DNA from: Perkinsus olseni
Taxonomy: Eukaryota > Perkinsozoa > Perkinsida
NCBI GenBank assembly: GCA_013115125.1
Contig: JABANN010000017.1
Coordinates: 62,001-126,000, forward strand
DNA length: 64,000 bases
Direction: 5' to 3'
Each line of letters opens with the position of its first letter. The stretch's first letter is position 1. Made by a program: the position numbers and the translations under genes. A model generated the notes under the pieces. The model saw only the letters and a list, made by a program, of their open reading frames with translations, did not search any database and was not told the DNA's origin. Shown in pieces: positions 45,580 to 56,400 of this stretch.

Positions 45580-45601
45580 CATCGATGGTCGATGATCGAC
45601 C
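45580..45601. repeat. 22-nt zigzag footprint, one mismatch
   Basis: X = CATCGACC; arms ATCGAT / GTCGAT / ATCGAC. A possible fourth arm GGCGAT follows at 45602-45607. Confidence 0.8.
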
Positions 45602-46697
45602 GGCGATCATCAGAGGAGAGTAACTTGCTCACAAGGACGAGGATACTTGACGACCTTCTGGATTGATGCGTTCGCCTGGTTGAATCTCAGCTGACGGAAA
45701 GAGCAGATTGGCCGAAGAGGCCAGTGTTGCGGTTATCATGCCTCGTGAGTAGAATCAGGATTAATCTTCTCGTACGCAGGCTCAATTACCTCCCCTCAAA
45801 GCGTAAACATGATCTTCTCTCATTATGACATGATGATCATGCGCTCCGCCTACTTGTTTCCAGAAGGCAGATGCGCAACCAGCGCTCAGCTCACTTGCCC
45901 CAGCAAGTTTTCTTCTCGCGACGCATTCACCAATACTGCATGCGTGTTGGTGGCGACCAACTTGGAGAATTCCACAGCCTCGGACCCCTCGGAGTAATTG
46001 CTCAGTACACCCTTCGGCACCATTAGCAGAACTGGTACGCTGGAACTACCACTCGCACAATTTCCGATACCAATCGGAGCGCTTGGGGACGCCCCATATC
46101 AAGAGTTACTGCACCGAGTTCATACACCTAGTATTGCACACTCTGGCCATATGTTGTTGATGATGAAATCAATGAACAGCTTAATAACATCGACAGTTTG
46201 ATGCGACAGCTGTTCTGAATAATCTAGAGGGATTTCATTCACTTTGGACCTTTGTTAAGACCGTTTTGACACCAAAAATGAAATAGAATTTCTCTTCTCA
46301 GGTATTCAAAGTATCATCTAGTGTATAGCGAAAGGCAAAACCTTCGCACATCTTTGCGGTTCTTCTCGAGGCAGCGGGTTCACGCCTCAGAGAGTGCCAA
46401 TATTATACAGGCACTAAATACCGTCCAGCTACTAACGCGGGTGCGTTTGGGTTGATGAGGTACGAACTCAGCACGATCTATGGTCTTCAGCCACCCGAGG
46501 CCTGCCTGCCTGACTCAACCTCGAGATAACTGAGGTCCTCCTCCACGCATAGGACCTTTTCAGGTTCCTAGCGAGCGGCGTCCCGCATGGACAGGTCAGC
46601 ATGATTGGCATAAGATTGAGAGCATCCAGACCAGAGAGCGTATAGACCTCGCTAAGTGAGGCTCACTACGCCCTCACGCAAGAACATCTGAGCTTTG

Positions 46698-46783
46698 AAT
46701 TTTTACGAGGCCTAATCAACGGCATCACAGTTTCCTCTCGAATTTTCACAAGGCCTAATCAACGGCAGCACAGTTTGCTCTCG
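46698..46783. repeat. Tandem duplication, two 43-nt units
   Basis: Both units contain AGGCCTAATCAACGGCA and end CACAGTTT.CTCTCG, with four or five differences between them. Confidence 0.85.
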
Positions 46784-47072
46784 AAGTGTCTTTAATGGGC
46801 CTTCATCAGACGCGAGGCAGCACCAAACATGGATCGCAAGACCACCGGGGCTATCTTTGTCATCGAAATTTAGCGGCCATGGTAAGCACTCTAATAAAAG
46901 GATATCAGGGACTCACAGAACTTTTGAGTTAGAAGACGACCACCGAACCCTCGCTTACTGATAAATAGACAATTTCTTCAATTCAAATTCTTCTGCATTC
47001 GTCGTCTGCCGGGCACAGCTCCAGCTATGTATGCGCACATCATCCGCCCCAAATAATTTCGACGGGCTCGGA

Positions 47073-47094
47073 GCCCGGAGCTCCATAATGGAGC
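47073..47094. repeat. 22-nt zigzag footprint, one mismatch
   Basis: X = CGGGCTCC; arms GGGCTC / GAGCCC / GAGCTC. Followed by CTCCAT / ATGGAG with 1-nt loop (47091-47103). Confidence 0.75.
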
Positions 47095-47182
47095 ATTCAT
47101 TCTTGATAAATCAACCCTCAATCAATAAATCAACCCTGGCCAACCCAAAGCGGGACAGGAGAGAACGAAACGAAACGAAACC

Positions 47183-47204
47183 TTAACGATTCGTTAGTAA
47201 CGAA
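47183..47204. repeat. 22-nt zigzag footprint, one mismatch
   Basis: a = TAACGA in both direct arms, TCGTTA between. Only the outermost left base deviates. Confidence 0.85.
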
Positions 47205-47399
47205 GCGTGCATGAACTACCCTGTGACTTCCTCCAAGAGCATGCCCTTGATAAAAGCTGGACCTTTGTTGATGAAGTAGAGATCTCGTGCCCAGTAAGGA
47301 ACCTCTTCAGAGACTCTGGAATGGGCCTAGGAAAGACGACAAACGGGACCCGTTCTCATGAGTTCTGTCACCCCTCCCCCGACAAGCCTTGAAACATCT

Positions 47400-47421
47400 G
47401 GACCAGACTGGTCCGGCCAGT
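47400..47421. repeat. 22-nt zigzag footprint, one mismatch
   Basis: X = GGACCAGT; arms GACCAG / CTGGTC / GGCCAG. Confidence 0.8.
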
Positions 47422-47750
47422 TGAACTAGTGGCAGGCGAGATAGCACTACTGAGACACTAGGCTGAAGACAACGCGCGGCCGGTCCCTAGCGAAACGCTG
47501 CGGCCCATGCAGCTCAATAGAAATATAAGAGACTCACTTCAAAACGGACCGTCCGACCATCGATCATAGGAGATGTCGTTATCTTCCGCTTTACCCGCGG
47601 CGGCGATGGTTTAGTGAGAACATGGCAGTCGTCAAGCCAACCATCGAACATTTCCGGGTGGCGACAATGAAGGGCCTTTAATACAGCGAGCCGTCGGTTG
47701 CCATCCTGAAACGGAAGCAGTTGTTATACGACCAGTCTGACTGACCATCA

Positions 47751-48942
47751 CTAACTGGATGGGTGCCTCACCAAGGCCATTAGCCGATCACGCTCCACTA
47801 CGAGCTGTAGAGGCTTCAGTGCGCCCTCTGCCAAAGACTCTCTGCCCTCAGCGAGATTCTCGTACATCCGGGCAAGGGCTCGCCCCTCGGGTACCATGAA
47901 GAACGGTCTCAGCCGATCATGCCCAAAGTGGATGTCATCAACATGAGCCGAAATCCGTATGAAAGCATCAGACGCCGGGATCGATCCAACAGCCTCTTCA
48001 TGATCCTCAAAAGCCGCAGTTTCTACCAGCTTATACTTGTACTTCTCATCGTCCCCGTCGGCGCAGCACGGTATCGGAGGGGGAACTGACGGAGCGAGCG
48101 GCGATGCGGAGCGCTCAGAGAATTCGTCCAATGAAACAAGTCGCTTGTTACAAATGCCCACTTGAAAAGTGCCGCTGCTGAGGAGCGAGTCCTGGACCGT
48201 CAATGAGCGCCACGGAGCAGCCTCGAATGGCGCTGCGGCACGCCTTGCAGTATCCTGCGATACTCATGGTTCGGATAGCCGAGCAAGACTGAGGGGCCTC
48301 TGACGGGACCTGATGAAGCGTCAATGTGAAGTGACATGCCCGCCAAAGCCCAGTGACCGATAATACATGTAACATGCGACCCACCATGACTCACCCAGAT
48401 GGCCTTCGCAGGAGATATCCTCCTGGAACTCAATATTCCTCGGCCCGCGGCATCTATAGTGCTGAGCTGCACTCCACCGGCACTGAGGACGATCCAGGAA
48501 AGGGCAAAGGAGCATCGCTGGTGGCCACTGGGCCGAAACAGAGGCATCAACTGCTAGAACGAGGGCTCGCCCCGCGTCCCGTCAACTGAATGTTGTAGCG
48601 CGATTGCCATGCAGCTGCTGAAACGACTTCTGTCGGCGCGCGTTTCCCACCATCATTCACACACGTTATCACAGACCTCTCCCCCAGCGGGAGGGTTCCA
48701 CGTAAGTTGCCAGGACAACTGCCAAGTAGTCTTCCCTCATACCGGTGCTAGATGCAGCAGCCAAGCGGGACCCAGGCTCCGGTGAGTCAGAACTCCCCCG
48801 AGCGCGCGCTCTATCTCGTGGTATAGCTCGGCGTCGCACTTGGCCGACCCAACGTTGGGCTGCCGAAGCCGTAGATCGCGGACTGCCACCTGAGTCGGCG
48901 AAACGCTAATTTCCATAAAAAAGCACAACAAAAACGGCGCGA
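47751..48942 (-). CDS. Multi-exon gene of unknown function, partly duplicated at 52.7-53.0 kb
   Basis: The last exon (47751 to about 48200) is well supported. It encodes TVQDSLLSSGTFQVGICNKR, then a Pro-rich acidic part (PPPIPCCADGDDEKYKYKLV), ASDAFIRISAHVDDIHFGHD and RPFFMVPEGRALARMYENLA, and ends LMALVRHPSS. The MVPEGRALARMYE block is conserved in the second copy, suggesting past function. Upstream exon candidates (48200-48550 and 48737-48942) cannot be joined in frame with confidence. No family is recognised. Confidence 0.45.
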
Positions 48943-50568
48943 CTACCATCCCGGGCCTACCATGTTCTTCAGCGCCATCAGCGACAACGATCCACTACAG
49001 TCGAGGGCGAACACCTGGCACGCCATCCAGAAATCCTCCGAGAGACTCCCTTTAATAACCCCACTCTCCGCGACGTAATTGAGAATCCGGGCAATGTGCT
49101 TGAGATTATCTCCTTGATGCAAGGTCATGGCGTGCAGGATGTTGTGGAGCCCGACTGATCCGAAAGGAGATGGGCCCAGCTCTTCAACAACAGCGACACA
49201 CTCGTCGATGACGCGACCGGTCTCCTCAGCCCCCAGCGTCGCAGTAGCGCGAGCCAGCTTTGCAAGTCGACCGAATTCGCGGATCTCTCCAGTCGAGTTG
49301 CCGTTGAGGCATTTGGTCGTCAGGATGTCAACCTCGCTGCCAGCGGCTCTGCGCTGTGACAGCGTCCAGAGAAAATCCGAAAGTTCGGCAAATGTCCCCT
49401 CAACTTGCGTCGCTCGCCGCAAAACATGGGCGAGCATCCCAGGTGGTAGATGGTCAACCACTAGCAAGCACTCCACCATATCAAAGTGTTTGATCCAGCC
49501 CTCACAACGAGTCGGCAGCACATCAGTCCTCAGACCGAGGGCCGCTCCGTGCGCTAGTGAGCACGACGCCGCCTGCGCCGTCTCCCATGGGCCGCACTGA
49601 TCAATACAGGTCGAAAGATACTCTCTCCAATACTGAGTCAGAAGGTCGCGCCCGCCAGCTTTGACGAAGGTGTGGAGGAGCACAGCTACATGATGAGAAT
49701 CCTTCAACATCGGTAAATTACGAACCTCTAATTTCGAAAGGAATTGTCGGTCGAGAGAGCCCATCTTGCAGAAGCCATTAAGAAGGTTTGGAACACACTT
49801 CGGGTCCATCGTCTTGTCCCAGCCCTTCTCCACTCGCTGTAGAGATACCACAATATAATTCTGAATAACTCTGAGGGAGTTTCGAACCTCCGGAGTGGTC
49901 ACCGGTATCATCACCTTGCCCATACCATTAACGATCAGGGAGAGGCTCATAGGGCTCATCAACCCCGCCTGACACAACTGGCAGACCCTGGCCATGCAGG
50001 TACCGAAGACGTTCCTGATAACCTCGAAATGGCGACCGTTGCGGGGGTACTTGCTAAGACTGTTGAGAAGCCTGGCAATATCCTTGTCCTCAGCCATGGC
50101 CACTTCCCTTGTTCTCCTCAGTGCAACTCTAGCGACTTCAACGAGGAATTGCTCGAGTACCTCCCCGACGTCATGATCCCTATTATCTCTCGTGTCACAC
50201 ACAACCCCAGCTGATAGAAGTGCCAATTCCCGTATACTCCATCTCCCCTCCTCGGACCTTTGCATGAACCACCGCGCCAGAGGCTCGAAGTTGGAGGCAG
50301 GTCCGGTGTCAGCAAGTGCCCTAGCCAGACTCACAACTTCACCCACATCGAGTCCAGCCTCTTTGCAAGAGAAGTCCAGGAATTCTCGCGGCCATCTCAC
50401 CTCCACAGCGTTCTTGTCTATGGCAGCAGTCGACCTAAGATGCTCTCCCGCCACCTGAGCGGTCAGCAGGATATCGTTGAGGCTGAGCCGCTGCCGTCTG
50501 AGGTCCGCCACGGCGGGCAGCTTGGCAAACGCTGGTCGTACCCTAGGCGCCAAATTGGTCATTGACAT
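48943..50568 (-). CDS. Helical-repeat protein, 541 codons (FASTK/RAP- or OPR-like)
   Basis: Intronless frame from ATG 50568 to the stop at 48943. The whole sequence is a chain of roughly 35-40-residue helical pairs: KDIARLLNSLSKYPRNGRHF, MSPMSLSLIVNGMGKVMIPV, DPKCVPNLLNGFCKMGSLDR, DSHHVAVLLHTFVKAGGRDL and FGRLAKLARATATLGAEETG. The repeated L-x-x-x-L-x-K/G pattern resembles the organellar RNA-binding helical-repeat proteins abundant in alveolates. An N-terminal Arg-rich stretch could be a mitochondrial targeting signal. No C-terminal RAP domain can be seen. The family is inferred from architecture only. The first few codons and 350 nt upstream are duplicated at 53.1-53.4 kb. Confidence 0.55.
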   Translation of the reverse strand: MSMTNLAPRVRPAFAKLPAVADLRRQRLSLNDILLTAQVAGEHLRSTAAIDKNAVEVRWPREFLDFSCKEAGLDVGEVVSLARALADTGPASNFEPLARWFMQRSEEGRWSIRELALLSAGVVCDTRDNRDHDVGEVLEQFLVEVARVALRRTREVAMAEDKDIARLLNSLSKYPRNGRHFEVIRNVFGTCMARVCQLCQAGLMSPMSLSLIVNGMGKVMIPVTTPEVRNSLRVIQNYIVVSLQRVEKGWDKTMDPKCVPNLLNGFCKMGSLDRQFLSKLEVRNLPMLKDSHHVAVLLHTFVKAGGRDLLTQYWREYLSTCIDQCGPWETAQAASCSLAHGAALGLRTDVLPTRCEGWIKHFDMVECLLVVDHLPPGMLAHVLRRATQVEGTFAELSDFLWTLSQRRAAGSEVDILTTKCLNGNSTGEIREFGRLAKLARATATLGAEETGRVIDECVAVVEELGPSPFGSVGLHNILHAMTLHQGDNLKHIARILNYVAESGVIKGSLSEDFWMACQVFALDCSGSLSLMALKNMVGPGW

Positions 50569-50920
50569 CGGGGTACTCCGAGATTAAACTGCATCTTGGC
50601 ACCCCTAGCTCCCTCTATTGAGAGACTTGAACTCAACCAAGTGCTGGTGAGATTCGACGTGAGGATGATGCATTCTTTATGATTACAATGACGATGTCAA
50701 ACGAGAATAGCATTCGCGCCGGAGATTTCCCGGAATAAGCAACACGGATCGGGCAGGTGTGCAGTTTCAGTTGACGGACCTGAGCAAACGTAGAATGACC
50801 AGTACACCTATCGAGGGCCTTGCCTGGGCTCCGTCGACCGCAAGCTTCGGCCCAGGCAGAGTCACCTTCCTCTGAGGCTTCCCTTCATTGGACATTGCAA
50901 GTTGTCAGTGGAGTTCCCAA
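50569..50920 (-). repeat. Segmental duplication copy 1: upstream region plus orphan last exon of beta-adaptin
   Basis: Aligns with 53082-53430. It includes an orphan piece encoding GKPQRKVTLPGPKLAVDG that corresponds to the beta-adaptin terminal exon [18 protein letters not shown]. Here it is detached from any adaptin gene. Confidence 0.75.
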
Positions 50921-51597
50921 CATTCAAGTCGAGAGCTGAGACACGCTTCTTTGGGCTCATGAAGCCCCCTCGAATTCGGCAAGGTGCCTGTGGAACCGCC
51001 TGATTTCGAACGACTGGAGAGAAAAAAAAGCGGCGGTTCAGCGGACCCCACGTCGTCGTTTGCCCACGAGAATTCCTGTATTCCTGAAGATCTCTTGGTC
51101 ATCGCTAGCAACAGTATCCATGCAACCTGTGCGTATCACCAGACGACTTCGACGGGTTCTTCTGTGCACAAGCGATTGAAATCGATCCGTGAGGTTGAAT
51201 TCCTGAATAAGAAGTGCAAATGTGTATCTCCCAGTTCACCATTCGACTATTCTATGCGACAGCGGGAGACTTCGTCATGACGCAGACGATGGATAATACT
51301 ATCCCGGGCTAAAGATAAGCCACCATCGATCACGTGTGATGAAACCGTGTTTCGTCTAGACTTTCCTCAGCAACACACCCACGAAGACATGGGAGCGAGG
51401 GGGATGCCTAAGCATCCCAAACGCAATGCATCAACGTAACTTGTCCTGTGGAAATCCTGTGGAATGCTACAATCCTGTGGAAGCCCGTGGTCTCTCGGAA
51501 GTTCTGAGTCAGAGCTCATATGCTCAGTGGTACGGAGTCATTTCGGAATGAGAATATATTCTACGCATGAATGATTGTCCGCAGGTCGGTGAAGACG
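50921..51597. other. Spacer
   Basis: No gene is supported. TCCTGTGGAA occurs three times between 51444 and 51482. Confidence 0.55.
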
Positions 51598-51984
51598 TCA
51601 TCGGAGTAGACGGTGATGAGCGAGATCCAAATGCTCCATCTCACGACGGCCCCGTATAGACTCCGCGAGTCGAATATCTTTGCTCTTCGACGTTGCGTTG
51701 ATAAAATTTTCTAGATAGTGTTCTTTGAACATCCGAATGCTTCCTTGTTTGAACCCAGGAGTCGATATCTTCTCGATATTCTCCATAAACTCAAGGAGTA
51801 TTTCCCAGTTTTGAAGCAGCGTCTCCAGGCTGTTCATTGCAGAGATCCAGCTGGTGTCGCCGACCTCTGGGATCATGGTACCCCCCAATCTCCGGTACTC
51901 TCTCTTCACGTAGGATATGCGTGGCAGCTTCCGGGCTTTGCTGCAGAGTTCTACCAAGTCGGCGACCTGTCCAGCCTCCAGCAC
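51598..51984 (-). pseudogene. Fragment resembling a hAT-type transposase
   Basis: 128-codon open piece, GQVADLVELCSKARKLPRIS ... VGDTSWISAMNSLETLLQNW then EILLEFMENIEKI. The D-T-x-W-x-S-x-x-x-S/M-L-E-x-L-L-x-N arrangement recalls the TRWNS region of the RNase H-like domain of hAT/DUF659 transposases, with the Arg replaced by Ser. Catalytic residues before and after are missing, so this would be a relic. The match is by eye and tentative. An unrelated helical protein is the alternative. Confidence 0.35.
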
Positions 51985-52499
51985 TAATCAGCTAGTACGC
52001 CATCCGATTTGGGCCCGGAGGTTGCTCTTGAGCAGAGTGGTGTAGCACCCGATTCGGCGGATGCGCGTGCGTCCATGAGCATCAATTATCCTCGTCAAAA
52101 CGCGGAATGTGTCGCGCTCGCGCGAGCTCCAATTCGCTTGTATCGCGAGGGGGAAGGAGTCTTCCGATTATCTGCTGAGCAGATTCTGCTCGAGTTTGAC
52201 CGGCCTCTACCACGGGCTCCCCATGGTCATGTGACTCCCCACCCGACCCCCGGCAAATCGTAAGTCTTCACGGCATCTCCGCTGCAGGTAGCTCCTTCTA
52301 TGCAGTACTCGACGGGCTGACCCTCGCAGCACAGCCCGAGCCATCGGATCCAGACGGTCCATATGGGTAAGTTACCCGGGGTAACCATGCTTCATAAACT
52401 CGGTCCGAGTGAACTACAAGGCAGCGTGACATCATTAAAGTCTTCGACCCATACTGGAAGATTGACATTCTGATCACGATAGCAAGACGCCTCCTTGTG

Positions 52500-52522
52500 A
52501 TCTTGAGTTGTCAACTCAAGAT
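52500..52522. repeat. Perfect 11-bp hairpin with 1-nt loop
   Basis: ATCTTGAGTTG / CAACTCAAGAT around a single T. No third arm. It may be a one-sided version of the zigzag class. Confidence 0.9.
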
Positions 52523-52653
52523 AAGTCAATGAAGTTTGCCGGCTCGGTGATAGGACATTGGCAGTGATATCTACTCCATCAGCCGGACAGGCTCTCACCA
52601 AAGGAACAGATATTTTTATGACGTAAAATTTCCGTTCTCGGGACTCAACCCCC

Positions 52654-52675
52654 AATTATGTCATGATTATCATGA
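52654..52675. repeat. 22-nt zigzag footprint, one mismatch
   Basis: X = AATCATGA; arms ATTATG / CATGAT / ATCATG. Confidence 0.8.
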
Positions 52676-52689
52676 ACAATTGACAATAA

Positions 52690-53430
52690 TGCCTTACCAG
52701 GGCCATCAGTCGACCACGGTCCACCACAGGCGGTATAGGTTGAAGTGCGTGCTCCGAAGAAGACTCCTCTCTCTCAGCCAGTTTCTCGTACATCCGACCT
52801 AGCGCTCGCCCTTCCGGCACCATGAAGAACAATCTCCCCCGACCATGTCAGAAGTTGGCATCGTCAACGTGGGCACAAAGCCGTCTGAAAGCATCATCGG
52901 CCGAAGTCGACGCAGGCTGCGTCACGCAGCGGCCTCCCCATCATCCTCGAAAACTGCTGCCTCGACTAGCTTCTATTCGTATCCCTCATCATCACTGTCG
53001 AGGTAGAGCGGTATCGGAGGTGGAGCTGAGAAACATCGAGGAGAAAAGACTAGTGCCAGAATAATACTGGGCGGCGAATAAGTCATTGACATCGGGGCCC
53101 TTCGGAGTCAAACTGCATTCCGGCACCTGTAGCTCCCTTCATTGACAGACTTCAACTCGACTGAGTGCTGGTGAGACTTGACACGAAAATGGTGGATCTT
53201 TCACAATTACAGTGATGATGTCGAACGGAAGGAGAGGAGATACCCATCACAGATCGAGCAGATCTACAGTGTTTGTTGATGGACCTGCAAAAACGTTAGA
53301 TGACCAGGAATCGAGACACCCATCGGAGGTCTTACCTTGACTCCGTCGACCGTAAGCTTCTGCCGAGGACGAGCCATCTTCCTCTGAGGCTCCCCTCTGT
53401 TGAGCGCTGCTGAAAGAACCAACACCATGT
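52690..53430 (-). repeat. Segmental duplication copy 2, with the helical-repeat gene deleted
   Basis: 52690-53040 matches 47755-48115 (terminal exon with MVPEGRALGRMYEKLAE). 53082-53430 matches 50566-50920. The junction at about 53041-53081 replaces some 2.45 kb, the whole helical-repeat gene except its first codons (TCATTGACATCGGGG is retained). Confidence 0.8.
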
Positions 53431-56400
53431 GCACGCGTGCAGACCAACTTTTCCCCAACCTTTCTGTTCGATCCTCTCCTTCTAGCAAGTCCTGCTGATA
53501 GTCGTCACCTGTGTAGTCGTCCGTATCATGTACCTTAATGACTGCGTAACCCAAACACCCGGGTTCGATCCCACCCACCCTCATTCTCGTGACAAAGTCC
53601 TCCGATGGTAGATAGAAGACGCTCGACATAAGTCCAGTCTCATCACAGAGCTTTGTCAGTAACTTCCGATGATACTGCCGCATATACGGTGACTCCACCG
53701 GCGCCCAAACCTGCCAGGCAATAGTCGCCGTCGCGAACGCCCGTCTCGTCAGTTCATCACCTCTGGCTTGTCGCACAGTACGACCTGCTTAGCCAGTTCT
53801 GGATCCGTACTGAGGAGCCTCCAGTAGAGATAACCCCGGTCCCTCAAATCCGGATTGCTACTGTACTCCGTACACAGTTGAAGGACCTGACAGCATCGAG
53901 TAAGGAGATGATAGGATAGAGACGAAGACCAGCCTTGCTATCGAGCGGCCCTTACCTGGGTGACCATCGGCTGCCCAACATCAGGACATTTCAAGAACAG
54001 CTTCACGATGGCCGTCAGCAGCTGCAGCTGTACACTGACTGGCTCATCAGTGAAGAACTCCATGAAGGTATTCAGGACCTGTATTGCGGGAAATGTACAA
54101 AAGTCAGCGGAGCGAAGCAGCCTACGTACCGCGTCAACGTTCTCTATATGCTCAGCATACTCTCCCAGCATCCAGATCATGCTCGCCTTCGCTTCCGGCT
54201 GATCCAAGGACTCCAAGTTGTCACATAGTGCCGAAATAGCCTTCTCGTATCTGCCAATGACCGAAGCGTGTACTCAGCACCCTACTGTTAATAACCGGCC
54301 AAAAAGCGACTGAGAACACTGCCGGCCAACGCAGATAGTCCCAGCAGCGGCAGAGGCCCTCATCTATCTTCCATCAACCACCCTCCTACTCTATATGATA
54401 TTTCCGCAGGATATCAGCCACCACCACTACCGCCTCCTGTACCTGAACAGCCGTCATGAGCAGCACAGGTCGTCATCCTCTGACCCCGCCATCCACCACT
54501 TACGATATGATTGACCTTCATATCGATGAGCTCGAGGAGCACGGGCATGGCCTTCCTCGCTACCCCATTCACTTCAACCGCTACTCGCCCGATCGCTCGG
54601 ACCTATGCATGACGACCTTGGTCTCAGGTGACCAAACAGCCGGCGCTCACTGCGCGCGAGGTGAGCAGGAGCGATGTGAAGTGACGCTCGATCATTACAG
54701 ATTATAAGATAACCCTTTGGCCTTCAAAACAAGACGTAGGTCAATCTCGCAGATTGTAGGTCAGCTCATCGACATACAGTCAGTAGAATCGGAACTCACC
54801 GCTTTCCGAGAGAAGTCTACATCAACATCAGCGGCATACTCCTTGAATTCCGACAAGACCTGCGAGGATGAATAGTCGACTGCACTTAGTCGATACGACC
54901 TCCCACCTGCTCGGCGTTCTTGGAGGTACACAGGCGGACCATCATGTCCACCTTCTCTATTTTCAAGTAGATAGGGTCGGTATACCTGAACCAACGCCGA
55001 TTCTCACATCGCAAATAAGCCAAATACTAGCACATAAGCGGTGAACCCGACCATCATTAGCTCAGAACAAGGAAAGGGATGCGGCGTATCTCTATACTAG
55101 TAGCAGTGTATTCAGATAGTCGGAATGCCCACGGAGCCCTGTAGGTATCGATGGCCCAGCACAGAGCGGTGAATGATCATCACGGATGATCATCAAACGG
55201 TGAGTCATACGCGGAAAGCCTCGGTAGTCAGCACGAGCAGAGTTCATGCTCTACGGTCGTATGGCCGCCATGCGCCCCAGGAGGACCCTCCCACCGCTCC
55301 GTTGTACTACCGGCAGAAAAAGATCTTCACATCACTGTTCATAACTTGGGGCCACTTTTGTACTATCAAGTTTAGATTGCGAATGGCTACATACCTAAAG
55401 ATAGGCCCGTTGCTCCCTGAAGAGCACGCTTGAAGCTAAGATGCGCCTACTGTATCTCTGGCGGGTTCGACAGGAGAGACACGAGCGGAGGGTGCAGCTT
55501 CTTCACCACCTGCTTCACGAACTCGTCGTTCTCTGACACCTTGTCCAAGTCGCACATAATCACTAACAACATCCACAGGATCCGGGAAAAATTTGGTATT
55601 TCCCCTTCACACTGACCTCTCACCGCAGCCATGACAACTGCCGGATTGGCATGCGAGAGCCGCGCCGTTACACGCTCGATAACACCTTCCGCATCCTGTG
55701 AACCTAGCAGCGACCTCAAGATACTTCCCCACTCCCCTGTGCTCACTGGTAGGTTCATAGAGAGCAATGCCGTCCAGCAGCATGACTTGCCCCCACTCGG
55801 TACACTCGTTAAGAGCTGAAAATGCAACGGTGTGAGCTGTGATGCCGTGGACACCCCATCTACCTGCAAGGAGCTTCTCAACCATGCCCGAGTTCATGCC
55901 TAGGACTGACGGATCCTCCTTGCTCTCGGACAACTCCAACAGACTTGCCACAGCGTTCGCTACGACCACCGGGTTCCTGAAATGACCAGGACTCAATTTG
56001 CTCGTCTCTCCTGGTGGAAAAAACAGCGGAAGCCACGAAATCATGCATGGCGACCGAACCCCCCGTGTCGAACGAAAAATTTCTCTACGCTACCGCGCAC
56101 TCCCAGCACTCGCAGCAAACGGCTGCCGCGACTCTATGGTCAGCCAGGGTTTACGATCTCCTCACCTGTCTCCAGTCATGTCCCTCAAAACCTCAATGAA
56201 CCCTTGATCTTCCACCACTTCGGGATTTATCTAATACCACACCAATATCAACACGCGTGCGCAAACTACGTCAATCAGAAGTCCCCCCCCAAAAGCAATC
56301 CCAGACCTTCCCTCTCCTCTCCTCCAGTCCACCCGAGACTACCTCCCACACTTTCGAGACACATATGGCCGCAGTTTTCCTCACATAGGGATCCTGGTCG

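Larger units (their letters stand above)
42641..47750. other. Gene desert dense in 1-nt-loop hairpins
   Basis: No gene is supported over about 5 kb. Open frames are short and structureless. At least 20 perfect inverted repeats with 7-11 bp stems and a single-base loop are present, including the zigzags listed separately, CTAGATTAGTT / AACTAATCTAG (43989-44011), ACTAACTAA / TTAGTTAGT (44014-44032), AGATCTTC / GAAGATCT (44245-44261), GAGAAGAT / ATCTTCTC (44277-44293) and ATCGTCTGT / ACAGACGAT (45283-45301). Confidence 0.75.

Noticed and set aside
43456-45601. Hairpins as transcription terminators or CRISPR repeats
   Set aside because: The organism is eukaryotic, sequences differ at every site, spacing is irregular, and only the p a q' a' p' a q geometry is shared.
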